64,000 nucleotides of DNA from Arcicella sp040387735 (GTDB lineage Bacteria; Bacteroidota; Bacteroidia; Cytophagales; Spirosomataceae): the NCBI GenBank assembly GCA_040387735.1, contig JAZKDE010000002.1:1-64000 (forward strand), read 5' to 3'. The notes under the pieces are model-generated. The model searched no databases. It was given only the letters and a program-made list of their open reading frames with translations, and was not told the DNA's origin. Position numbers and translations under genes: made by a program. Positions 17,101 through 25,033 of this stretch are shown piece after piece (within the stretch, counting starts at the first letter, position 1; every line of letters starts with the position of its first letter).

Positions 17101-19922
17101 TTAATCTGTTGATAAGTCGAACAAGAGCCTAATGTACAGGTTGCGGTATAATTGGTATTTATTATTGGAGATACTTTAATGATAGGATTGATTGCTCCTG
17201 TTGACCATAAAATACTTCCTGTGCATCCTGCGACAGTCAGCGTTACCGTATCTCCTGTACAAACACTACTTTTATTGCTGATAACTGTAATATTGGGAGA
17301 AGGATTTACTGTTATCAATACAGCATTAGAGCTATCACTTAAACACCCATTCACTAAACAAGCTACTCTATAATTTTTAGCACCATTTGGAGAGACAGAA
17401 ACTGTTTGCCCACTCAATCCACCCGTCCAACCTAATGTCCCTCCTGCACAAGCACTGGCAGTTAACGTTATACTTGTTCCTTGACAAACTGTTGTATTGG
17501 GTGGTGGTGTAATGGTCGGTTGTGATGGTTTTACTCGATATTGAACTGTAAAAATATCGCTACTATCGCTCACACAATAACCATTTCTTATACAAACTGC
17601 CCTAAATGTTTTTGTTTGGGAAATCGTTTCTGTAAAGGTTGTTCCTGTACTTTCATCTCGCCACATAACCGTTTCATTAACTCCAGAACAACCCGTAGCA
17701 TTGAGAGTTACGGAACTGATACCACAAACGAATGAATTTCCCGTAATGATTGGTTTTGTTTTGGGTAAAACAACAATATTTAATGCTGTACTACTATCGC
17801 TGGCGCAACCATTCGTTCCCAAACATGATGCACGATAACTTCTTGTTGATAAAGGTGTTACCGTAATGGGTGAACCCGTTAAACCTCCTGTCCATTTTAC
17901 AGTTGTTCCGTTGATACAGTTTGCCGTTAAATTAACACTCGCTCCATAACAAAGAGCTTGTACTTGCGAGGCATTAACGGTTGGAGTAGCAGGTCTCGGC
18001 AAAAGGGTTATTGTATATACATTACTACTGTCACTGGTACAACCACTTACCGTACAGGCTGCTTTTACATTAACTGTATTGGTCAGACTAAAATTGATAG
18101 AATTACCTGAACGATTGCCTGTCCATCCGACTGTTCCTCCATAACAACCTGATGCTGTAAGTGTTACCAAACTATTACTACAAATAGCAGAACCAGGTCC
18201 TGTAATACTTGGTGCCGATGGTTTATATTTGACGGTTAGTGCGAGTGGGCTACTATATCCACTTCTACAAAGATTTATTCCTTCACAAATTGCTTTAATC
18301 ACATAAGAAGTATTATAACTAGTCCCTCCTATCGGTGTAAAAGTGTATGTACTACCACTTGCGATACCACTTCCTGAACGGTCAGAGGCAGAAAAACTAT
18401 ATTCCCAATTAATAGTACCATTATTACACCCTGATGCAGTTAATGTAACGGATTCTCCATAACAAACACTTCTTACTCCATTAACCTCTGGCACGTTGAT
18501 ACTAACCGTGGGTGCGGTTGGCGTTGGCTTGATTGTTAAATTTGCGGTTGAACGCACACTTGGACACCCTCTCACGCATTGTCCTTGAACATAATAGGTA
18601 TAAGTACCAGCGGCAGTATTTGTTGGTATAAATTCAGAACCTGTACCCACTTGATTTCCACCACTTGGAGCATCCCACCATGTAATTGTACCATTTTGAG
18701 CTTCTGAAAGTGTCAAGGCAAAGCCTGATACACAAAGAGGGTCTCGCCAAAAATTATCGTATGGCAATAAAGTCCATGTACCAGATGGGTTTTCTCCAAT
18801 AAATCCTGACAAAGGTTGAGCAGGAGCAAATGTACCCGAAACAGGCGGGCTATAAGAATTTACAGGAACACCTCCATCTTCAAAAATAGTGGTTACTGTT
18901 GGGTTATCAATCCCTCCATAAGTCCCTGCATATACTAAAGTTATAATTTTACCGCTTGGAGATTTTATCCGAAATTGAGTTTCATTATGAAATGGCCAAG
19001 ATAAGAAATCACCAGTTCCGCAATCATTTTGAAACCCTCCTTTCTGTTTTCTCCAAGTTATAGAAATACTAACTTTTTTAACAACATTACTCGTCGAGGG
19101 TACCGTAACCGTTGGATCAGTTCCTCCTGTATTAATATACCCTTGGTCATAGCCAACTGTTCCTCCTGTATAAGTATAGGTTCCAGTTGCACCGTTACCA
19201 CAATTTGCTAATTGAGCCTGTAAGCCGTTACCTACCGTAATTGGTGTTCCCTCACAAATTATTCTATCGGTAGTGATTGGTGGAGAAGTTACTAACCCTG
19301 TTATCAAAGCTGCCGCTGCCGTAGAATCACTAACACAACCATTTTTCTCGCAAGCTACTTTAAAATAAGTTCCACCAATAGCAGGAACGCTGATTGAGGT
19401 TACTCCTGTTACTCCATTAGACCAGACGTTGGTACTCGCACCTGTACAAGCGGAAGAAGTTAAAGTAATTGGGTTATTATCACATAGAACAATTGTTCCG
19501 ACAGGCGTTAGGCCCGGGCGATTTGGACGTGGCTTTACCGTTATTGTATAATTTGCAGAAAGTGAATCACTTCCTTCTTTCACCCAAACCGTAAAAGTAA
19601 CTGGTGTAGCAACTAAAAATTCGGGTAAATTAAAGGTTGTGGTTCTAAGTGTTGAGAAAACTCCGCCTACAGACGAACTCCAACGATAACTCACCGCATT
19701 GGTATCTGTACAAGCAGATGTTACAGCCACCAAGGTTTTTAATAACTCTGAACAAAGAGCAGATGAATTATTATCCTGAATGGAAACTACCAAAGGACAA
19801 TTCACAGAACTATGTAAAGGAGCGTTAAAGTTAGCAACTCTGTTAGCTGAGCTTTTTTGAGGAAAAACCTTGATAAGACTAATGAAAATAATGGTGAGAG
19901 TAAGTAGTATTTGTCTTTTCAC
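14190..19922 (-). CDS. Giant secreted surface protein: P-domain, Ig-like repeats, two YCF48-type propellers, C-terminal module
   Basis: The 1910 residues start at a GTG giving a signal peptide (MKRQILLTLTIIFISLIKVF). Domains in order: Ig-like repeats; a proprotein-convertase P-like domain (about 247-404, GENPSGTWTLLPYD); many Ig-like repeats of about 80 residues with the signature CxGxxxxLxAxGC...WTGG; a YCF48/BNR-like propeller (about 1020-1290, IDGGNTW and DNGVNWS repeats); two more Ig-like repeats; a second propeller (about 1517-1830); and a C-terminal module with SGSWTDPTTWSCNRVPTSTDD (about 1840-1910). It is probably an adhesin or cell-surface scaffold exported by the Sec and type IX route. 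No peptidase or glycosidase active site seen. It is convergent with rpsG. Confidence 0.9.
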   Translation of the reverse strand: MKRQILLTLTIIFISLIKVFPQKSSANRVANFNAPLHSSVNCPLVVSIQDNNSSALCSELLKTLVAVTSACTDTNAVSYRWSSSVGGVFSTLRTTTFNLPEFLVATPVTFTVWVKEGSDSLSANYTITVKPRPNRPGLTPVGTIVLCDNNPITLTSSACTGASTNVWSNGVTGVTSISVPAIGGTYFKVACEKNGCVSDSTAAAALITGLVTSPPITTDRIICEGTPITVGNGLQAQLANCGNGATGTYTYTGGTVGYDQGYINTGGTDPTVTVPSTSNVVKKVSISITWRKQKGGFQNDCGTGDFLSWPFHNETQFRIKSPSGKIITLVYAGTYGGIDNPTVTTIFEDGGVPVNSYSPPVSGTFAPAQPLSGFIGENPSGTWTLLPYDNFWRDPLCVSGFALTLSEAQNGTITWWDAPSGGNQVGTGSEFIPTNTAAGTYTYYVQGQCVRGCPSVRSTANLTIKPTPTAPTVSINVPEVNGVRSVCYGESVTLTASGCNNGTINWEYSFSASDRSGSGIASGSTYTFTPIGGTSYNTSYVIKAICEGINLCRSGYSSPLALTVKYKPSAPSITGPGSAICSNSLVTLTASGCYGGTVGWTGNRSGNSINFSLTNTVNVKAACTVSGCTSDSSNVYTITLLPRPATPTVNASQVQALCYGASVNLTANCINGTTVKWTGGLTGSPITVTPLSTRSYRASCLGTNGCASDSSTALNIVVLPKTKPIITGNSFVCGISSVTLNATGCSGVNETVMWRDESTGTTFTETISQTKTFRAVCIRNGYCVSDSSDIFTVQYRVKPSQPTITPPPNTTVCQGTSITLTASACAGGTLGWTGGLSGQTVSVSPNGAKNYRVACLVNGCLSDSSNAVLITVNPSPNITVISNKSSVCTGDTVTLTVAGCTGSILWSTGAINPIIKVSPIINTNYTATCTLGSCSTYQQININPLVAPSVTASGLLQCGQTVTLIANNVPSGSNIQWRKDGVDIVGATNTTLMINSAGSYDFTSYSLVNSGLISNSFINDIKFVDKQRGFFVSGDGIYRTIDGGVTWNKVFSSNILNSITFINSTTALAVGSQGLVLKTIDGGNTWSSIYINNYSYLRKAIFRDVNNGIIVGGFSEIFYTNNGGINWYLASGANLSSVPSYGSASFVPNSSKVYAISSNVLMMSTDNGVNWSQVSVYGNASYNDITFSSTNNGWIVGSGGILLKSIDGGSSWQSQVSGTTKSLVAVQFLNNQVGFACGNSGTTLIKTIDSGNTWQSLNTSAWANSLSFLDENTGWMSYNSTVVKYSSPQCPTTPLIIAPPQRPNAPAITPPTNNTICQGTSITLSATGCTGGTFAWTGGVTGYSISVSPSATKAYKVACTLNTCTSDSSAAVSINVTPAPVFILSSNKISICSGDSATLTVSGCTGSISWSNGETTSVIKVAPATNTTYTATCTLGSCSANQSISTTVLSAPSVTASGLLQCGQTVTLTANNVPAGSTIQWRKDGVDIVGATNGTVVVNSAGNYDFKVGAKFSFQLQISNISSLSDIRFVDLNNGYVFNANNLWKTINGGTNWVNVYSHTSNFEDVYFIDSNNGWAITQQNILKTTNGGLNWTIYNNYWSGVTLSKITFKNLNTGIIITNDGRSLSTTNGGVTWTLNANPVESNVSSWQFKKLLYIPNTNNILLAYRSNGTTLVKLIKSIDNGISWTTISFPNVSYFSGLEDISFVDSNNGWLVGYEYEKLLMKTIDGGNTWTRLNPIMSSGSYNKIDFISPQIGYVQGFDNLTYTNRIYKTKDGGSTWSTFRNIDDDNPYINTLNIRIDFISEDNGWYIYLAANIFQYILKKASTSQCPTTSKVIPNNCCNGLETIKSGSWTDPTTWSCNRVPTSTDDVFINADHTITDTGNILRAKSLNYRGGILKIAITTNLRLVNP

Positions 19923-20240
19923 AAAATGTGGTGGTGTTAAAGTATAAAAGTGGAGATTATTAATTAACGCAAGATAGTTTAGACGTACGATTTTTACAAA
20001 TTCTTAAAACTCAAACAACTGGACTTCAAACACTTTATGGTTTTTCTTTGAACAGGAATTACGAAGTTTTGAGTTGTCTTATAAAAAACCAAACAAGTGA
20101 TGCCATGAAATTTCACTATTCCTTTGTAATAATTCTTTTGTTAAGTTTGCTATCACTTCAAAAAACTATAACAACGAACTACACACTAACAAAAAGAGCG
20201 AAGACCAATGGTTTTCACTCTTTTTGTTTATTATGGATTT
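19923..20240. other. Spacer between giant surface-protein gene and its relic; holds a second terminator copy
   Basis: No gene is supported; an open frame at 20048-20251 looks random. From about 20171 on the sequence becomes a near copy of 14131-14230 (rpsG downstream region, terminator, and last codons of the surface protein). Confidence 0.6.
20191..20225. terminator. Duplicate copy of the rpsG/adhesin terminator
   Basis: Same stem as 14143-14177 with one change (TTTTCACTC for TTTTCGCTC), which disturbs one base pair. It sits at the 3' end of the relic gene, as the original does for the intact gene. Confidence 0.8.
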
Positions 20241-20562
20241 ACCAATCGTAAACTTGTCGTGGTTGCAATCTACACGGTTACAAGACCAAGTGGTTGGGTC
20301 TGTCCATGAACCAGACTTTAGGGTTTCTAAGTATGGGTTGGTAACAACATTTATTTGAACTGCTCCAGAGTTATTGCTTACACAATTATTAACAATACAG
20401 TTTACGGTATAATTAGTTGTTGTTATTGGATTAACAGTAATGGTGGAACCAGTCAATCCTCCCGTCCATGAATATGTACCGTTTGTACAGCCTTTTGCTA
20501 AAAGCGTAATGCTACTTCCTGAACAAATTATTGAAAGTGATAAGTGGTTTAATTCTTTTCAT
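20235..20562 (-). pseudogene. Collapsed relic of a second giant surface-protein gene
   Basis: Read on the minus strand, an ATG at 20562 begins MKRIKPLI, like the MKRQILL start of the 14190-19922 gene, but the frame stops after about 16 codons. In another frame comes a partial Ig-like repeat (CSGSSITLLAKGCTNGTYSW, then WTGGLTG), then SGSWTDPTTWSCNRV from the C-terminal module. A deletion of about 104 bases relative to the intact copy then shifts the frame over the final codons (DNA equal to the TNLRLVNP end). The upstream flank shares AGTGGAGATTATTAATT with the flank of the intact gene. A whole paralogue has thus shrunk to about 330 bases. Confidence 0.82.
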
Positions 20563-20735
20563 AAGCATAGTTTTCTAATAGTGGAGATTATTAATTTGTG
20601 CAAATTGATATCCATGATTGAATTTTAAAAATCTTAATTATCTTGCTTTCAGACAGATAATTTACTTAAATAAAATTCCACTTGCGAACCTCTCAGAAGT
20701 TTCAGAACTTTGCAAAAACAAAAGTTTACAATCTT

Positions 20736-21212
20736 ATGCTTCAAAGAATCCAAACACTATTATTAGCGGTCGTAGCAGTTGCTATGCTATCGGTAACAGC
20801 TTTGCCTATTTGGGAAAAAAGTAGTGCTACCTTAAACGAAAAAGTTACGCTTACTTCTTTTGCCTTAGAACATTCTAAAGGGACTACTTGTGTGAGTAGT
20901 AATAGTACAATCTTTATTGTAATGTTAGCCATCGTGTCGGCAGTATTAGCAGCCTTTTCAATTACTCAATATAAAAAGAGAATGTTGCAAATGACTTTAG
21001 GCTTAATAAATTCTATTATGATTGCCACAGTTTTGGGTTATACTTTTTATCAAGTTTTCAAAGTAGGAATACCTATGTTTGAGCCAGAAAATCAAGGAAG
21101 TTACGAAGCAGGATTTATCGCCGCAGTATTGGCCATGTTATGCAATATGATTGCCAATCGTTTTATCCGTAGAGATGAAATGTTAGTAAAATCTGCCGAC
21201 AGAATGAGATAA
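20736..21212 (+). CDS. DUF4293-family integral membrane protein
   Basis: Starting at ATG 20736 gives 158 residues; an upstream in-frame start at 20682 would add 18 residues without family support. Four hydrophobic segments are visible (about 5-25, 55-75, 85-105, 120-140), with MLQRIQTLLL at the start and a basic end. This matches DUF4293 proteins of Bacteroidetes, whose function is unknown. The gene converges with kdsD; an inverted repeat separates them. Confidence 0.8.
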   Translation: MLQRIQTLLLAVVAVAMLSVTALPIWEKSSATLNEKVTLTSFALEHSKGTTCVSSNSTIFIVMLAIVSAVLAAFSITQYKKRMLQMTLGLINSIMIATVLGYTFYQVFKVGIPMFEPENQGSYEAGFIAAVLAMLCNMIANRFIRRDEMLVKSADRMR

Positions 21213-21217
21213 TTAAT

Positions 21218-21261
21218 GGTGAATTAGTGATTATCGGACGCTTAATAATTACTAATTCACC
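21218..21261. terminator. Inverted-word hairpin between DUF4293 gene and kdsD
   Basis: Arms GGTGAATTAGT and ACTAATTCACC around 22 bases, between two convergent genes. It is one of the TTAGTGAATT-type repeats of this genome. Confidence 0.55.
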
Positions 21262-21277
21262 ACCCAATAATTCACAA

Positions 21278-22246
21278 TTAGACCAGTCCTTCTTTCAGCA
21301 AATCATGCAAATGCACAAATCCTAAGGGCTTATTATCTTCAACTACTACCAATTGTGTGATGTTTTTTTCTTGCATAATTTGTAAAGCCTCCACCGCATA
21401 AGCATCGGGTGAAATTGATTTTGGCAAAATCGTCATAATATCCTTAGCAAATAATCCCGCAAAAGAATCGTATTTGTTTAACATTCTACGCACGTCTCCG
21501 TCCGTAATGATGCCCGCCAGTTCCTGATTTTCCTTCAATACAGCCGTTGCTCCCAAACGCTTAGAACTAATCTCTAAAATCGCTTCTTTGACCGTTGATA
21601 TTTCTTTCACCGTAGGTAGCTCGTGATTGGGATAAATATCCGAAACCTTTAAGTACAGTTTCTTACCCAAAGCTCCTCCTGGATGATATTTGGCAAAATC
21701 CTTACTACTAAATCCACGACATTCGATAAGACATACCGCCAAGGCATCACCCAAAGCCAAAGCCACCGTGGTACTAACTGTTGGAGCAAGATTCAGAGAA
21801 TCAGCCTCCCGTTCAGCGAGGGCATGAAGAATAAAATCTGCATTTTTTCCGAGATAAGACGTAGGATTTGAGACCATTGCGATTAATTTTGTTCCCGTTC
21901 TCTTAATTAGAGGAACCAACACTTTGATTTCGGGTGTATCACCAGACCTCGAAATACACATAACTGTATCGCCTTGTTGAATCATCCCTAAATCCCCGTG
22001 AATCGCATCAGCAGCGTGCATAAACAAAGAAGGTGTTCCCGTGGAATTAAGGGTAGCTACTATTTTTTGGGCAATTATTGCCGACTTACCAATACCTGTA
22101 ACTACCAATCTTCCCGTTGAGCTAAGTAGGTGATTTACACAGGATTCAAATTCAGAATCAATCAACGGTACAATTTTTAGAATAGAATTTGCTTCTTCCT
22201 CTAAAACTTTTTTTGCAGTTGATTGGATATTTTTTATTAATTTCAA
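21278..22246 (-). CDS. kdsD: D-arabinose 5-phosphate isomerase (KpsF/GutQ family)
   Basis: The 322 residues have an SIS sugar-isomerase domain (about 30-190: VVTGIGKSAIIAQKIVATLN, HAADAIHGDLGMI, SRSGDTPEI) followed by two CBS domains (about 205-322, GIITDGDVRRML and GFVHLHDLLK). Length and order match KdsD. The enzyme turns ribulose 5-phosphate into arabinose 5-phosphate, the first step to Kdo of lipopolysaccharide, in the cytoplasm. It diverges from recQ across a 337-base spacer. Confidence 0.93.
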   Translation of the reverse strand: MKLIKNIQSTAKKVLEEEANSILKIVPLIDSEFESCVNHLLSSTGRLVVTGIGKSAIIAQKIVATLNSTGTPSLFMHAADAIHGDLGMIQQGDTVMCISRSGDTPEIKVLVPLIKRTGTKLIAMVSNPTSYLGKNADFILHALAEREADSLNLAPTVSTTVALALGDALAVCLIECRGFSSKDFAKYHPGGALGKKLYLKVSDIYPNHELPTVKEISTVKEAILEISSKRLGATAVLKENQELAGIITDGDVRRMLNKYDSFAGLFAKDIMTILPKSISPDAYAVEALQIMQEKNITQLVVVEDNKPLGFVHLHDLLKEGLV

Positions 22247-22583
22247 TGTTAGAAGATATTTTGAATGACTAATTTTTTACTGATTTTGGTACAAAGATAA
22301 GTAATTATCAATGTTAAGAGCTGATGAACAGAATGAGTTAAATACGTATCCTATAAATTTAGAATGTTAGTTATTGGTTAGTTTTGTTTGGCATAATAAT
22401 TAGAACCAAATTTTATTCTTAACAAGCAACTCTTCAACTAACACATAATAATGAGCAAAAACAAAATCATTGAATAGATGTACTACTTTGAGTTCGGGAA
22501 ATGATAGACAACTATACTTTTAACGCACAAACTCAATAATTAACCACCAAATACATTACAAACCTCAAATAAGTTTGAATAAG
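22247..22583. promoter_or_regulatory. Divergent promoter spacer between kdsD and recQ
   Basis: AT-rich region of 337 bases without an open frame of note. It must carry both promoters. A promoter-like TTTTGTTTGG lies near 22382-22391; no operator is apparent. Confidence 0.4.
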
Positions 22584-24938
22584 ATGAGTGTTACCCAAGA
22601 TACCACCGACTTGCTAAAAGAGAAGCTCAAAGAGACCTTCGGCTTTTCTCAATTCCGTGGAGAACAAGAAGAAATAATCAAAAACACCCTCTCGGGTGAA
22701 AACACCTTTGTAATTATGCCCACAGGGGCAGGAAAATCCCTTTGTTATCAGATGCCTGCCATTGCTATGGAAGGTACCGCCATTGTGATTTCTCCCTTAA
22801 TTGCCTTGATGAAAAATCAAGTTGACCAAATGAATGCTTTTGGCATTAACGCTCAATTTCTGAATTCTTCATTGAATCGAGCAGAAATGACTAAAGTAAA
22901 AAATGCGGTTATTAAAGGTGACGTAAAACTATTATACATCGCTCCCGAATCGCTGACGAAAGAAGATAATTTAGCATTTTTGAAGCAAGCAAAAATATCT
23001 TTTGTTGCCATTGATGAAGCTCACTGTATTTCAGAATGGGGACATGATTTCCGTCCAGAATACCGCCGAATCAGAAGTATCGTTGAGAGCATGGATAAAG
23101 CCTTACCGATTATTGCTCTTACTGCCACAGCAACCCCTAAAGTACAACAGGATATTCAGAAAAATTTGAATTTAGACGATGCTCGTTTATTCAAATCTTC
23201 TTTTAATCGTAAAAATCTTTATTACGAAATCAGAGCAAAACGTGATGATATTGATAAACAAATCATCAAATATATCAAGGTAAACCACGGTAAATCGGGG
23301 ATTATCTACTGTTTGAGTCGCAAGAAGGTTGAAGAAATTGCAAATCTTTTGAATGTCAACGGAATAAAAGCACTTCCGTATCATGCTGGACTGGATAGCG
23401 ACATCAGAATGGCAAATCAAGAGGCATTTTTGAATGAGGAAACCGAAGTTATGGTTGCCACAATTGCCTTCGGAATGGGAATTGACAAACCCGATGTTCG
23501 TTTCGTGATTCACTACGATGCTCCAAAATCTTTGGAAGGATATTATCAAGAAACAGGGCGTGCAGGCCGTGATGGCTTAGAAGGAACTTGTATTATGTTC
23601 TACGCCAAAGAAGACATCAATAAATTAGATAAATTTAATAAAGATAAAACCATTGTAGAACGTGATACCGCTCGAATGTTACTGCACGAGATGGTTCATT
23701 ATTCTAATTTAGGTACTTGTCGCCGTCGTCAATTATTAAATTATTTTGGCGAATACATGGACAAAGATTGCGGTTTTTGTGATAATTGTAAAAAGCCAAC
23801 GCCAAAATACAAAGCCGAAGAAGCTGTAGTTTTAGCCCTTAAAACGGTAGAATTAACGGGAGAAAATTTTGATGCTCAACACATTGCGGACATTTTGATG
23901 GGGTATAAAAGTCAATTTGTTGGCACTAACGACCATCAAAAAATTGCTACCTTTGGAAAAGCGAAAAGCTTCTTCAAATTAGGTTCTGATGAAGACGATG
24001 ACGATGATGATGATGACGATGACGAGGTAGAATTTTCGGACGAGGAAGATGAGGATGGAAATCCAATTCCAAAAGCTAAAGCTAAAAAAACTCCAAAATC
24101 TTCAAAAAGCAGAAAAAATGCAGAACCAGAACCTATCGAACAATGCGTTTCGATGGTGCGTCAAATCGCCATTTTAGGATTTTTAGACAAAGACGTTGAG
24201 AATTACGGTATTTTAAAATTGTCAGAAAAAGGACGTTCTTACATGAATGACCCTTTTCCGTTGACACTTTCAAAAGACCATGATTACGAAAATGAGAAAA
24301 TAGAAGAAGACGAAGAAAAAGAAGCATCGGGCGGAAGTGGTTCGTATGACGTTGCTTTGTTTGAATTACTAAAAAACCTTCGTAAAAAATTAGCCAAAGA
24401 GAAAAATCTACCTCCGTATGTTATCTTCCAAGATCCATCGTTGGAAGAAATGGCAACAACTTACCCAACTACCAAAGACGACATGGCCAATATTAACGGC
24501 GTGGGTATGGGAAAAGTGGTAAAATTTGGTCGCCAATTCATTGATTTGATAAAAAAATACGTTGAAGATAATGAGATAGAAACTGCTTCAGAAGTTGTGG
24601 TGAAATCAGCGGTTAATAAATCAAAAATAAAGATTCATATTATTCAACAAGTTGATAGAAAAATAGATTTAGACATCATTGCTGACCAAAAAGAATTGGC
24701 AATGGCAGAACTCATCGAAGAGATTGAGCATATTTGTTATTCTGGCACGAAATTGAACTTAGATTATTACATCAATCAAGTAATTGAACCCGATAAACAA
24801 GAAGAAATTTTTGATTATTTCATGGCAGCCGAAAGTGATAATATTGCCGTGGCAATGGATGAATGTGATATTGAAGATATCACCGAAGAGGAATTACGAT
24901 TGATGAGAATTAAGTTTTTGAGTGAGGTAGCGAATTAA
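22584..24938 (+). CDS. recQ: ATP-dependent DNA helicase RecQ with acidic insertion
   Basis: Starting at ATG 22584 gives 784 residues (an in-frame TTG nine bases earlier is less likely). Helicase motifs are all present: Walker A MPTGAGKS, DEAHCISEWGHDFRPEYR, TATATP, GIIYCLSRKKVE, and QETGRAGRDG. The RQC zinc site is CRRRQLLNYFGE with CGFCDNC, and an HRDC domain lies near 580-660. Between RQC and HRDC is a long Asp/Glu-rich then Lys-rich insertion (from about residue 468) that makes the protein longer than E. coli RecQ (about 610). RecQ unwinds recombination intermediates from 3' to 5'. Confidence 0.95.
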   Translation: MSVTQDTTDLLKEKLKETFGFSQFRGEQEEIIKNTLSGENTFVIMPTGAGKSLCYQMPAIAMEGTAIVISPLIALMKNQVDQMNAFGINAQFLNSSLNRAEMTKVKNAVIKGDVKLLYIAPESLTKEDNLAFLKQAKISFVAIDEAHCISEWGHDFRPEYRRIRSIVESMDKALPIIALTATATPKVQQDIQKNLNLDDARLFKSSFNRKNLYYEIRAKRDDIDKQIIKYIKVNHGKSGIIYCLSRKKVEEIANLLNVNGIKALPYHAGLDSDIRMANQEAFLNEETEVMVATIAFGMGIDKPDVRFVIHYDAPKSLEGYYQETGRAGRDGLEGTCIMFYAKEDINKLDKFNKDKTIVERDTARMLLHEMVHYSNLGTCRRRQLLNYFGEYMDKDCGFCDNCKKPTPKYKAEEAVVLALKTVELTGENFDAQHIADILMGYKSQFVGTNDHQKIATFGKAKSFFKLGSDEDDDDDDDDDDEVEFSDEEDEDGNPIPKAKAKKTPKSSKSRKNAEPEPIEQCVSMVRQIAILGFLDKDVENYGILKLSEKGRSYMNDPFPLTLSKDHDYENEKIEEDEEKEASGGSGSYDVALFELLKNLRKKLAKEKNLPPYVIFQDPSLEEMATTYPTTKDDMANINGVGMGKVVKFGRQFIDLIKKYVEDNEIETASEVVVKSAVNKSKIKIHIIQQVDRKIDLDIIADQKELAMAELIEEIEHICYSGTKLNLDYYINQVIEPDKQEEIFDYFMAAESDNIAVAMDECDIEDITEEELRLMRIKFLSEVAN

Positions 24939-24964
24939 ATTTCGGCATTATGTTATAAGCTGTA

Positions 24965-25000
24965 AGCAATAGACAAACGTTAGATAACTTGTCTATTGCT
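24965..25000. terminator. Hairpin between recQ and purD
   Basis: Perfect 12-bp arms AGCAATAGACAA and TTGTCTATTGCT with a 12-base loop; no long T run follows, so it may be a weak terminator or a repeat. Confidence 0.5.
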
Positions 25001-25033
25001 TATTGCCTAAAACTTAAAGCTTAACTATAAAAA

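Noticed and set aside
20048..20251. 67-codon frame upstream of the relic
   Set aside because: It runs through the duplicated terminator and has no protein-like pattern.
22575..22583. TTG start of RecQ
   Set aside because: ATG nine bases downstream is the better start, and homologues begin there.
24001..24030. GATGAT run in recQ as a tandem-repeat locus
   Set aside because: It is a coding Asp tract within a continuous RecQ frame; only noted as an insertion.
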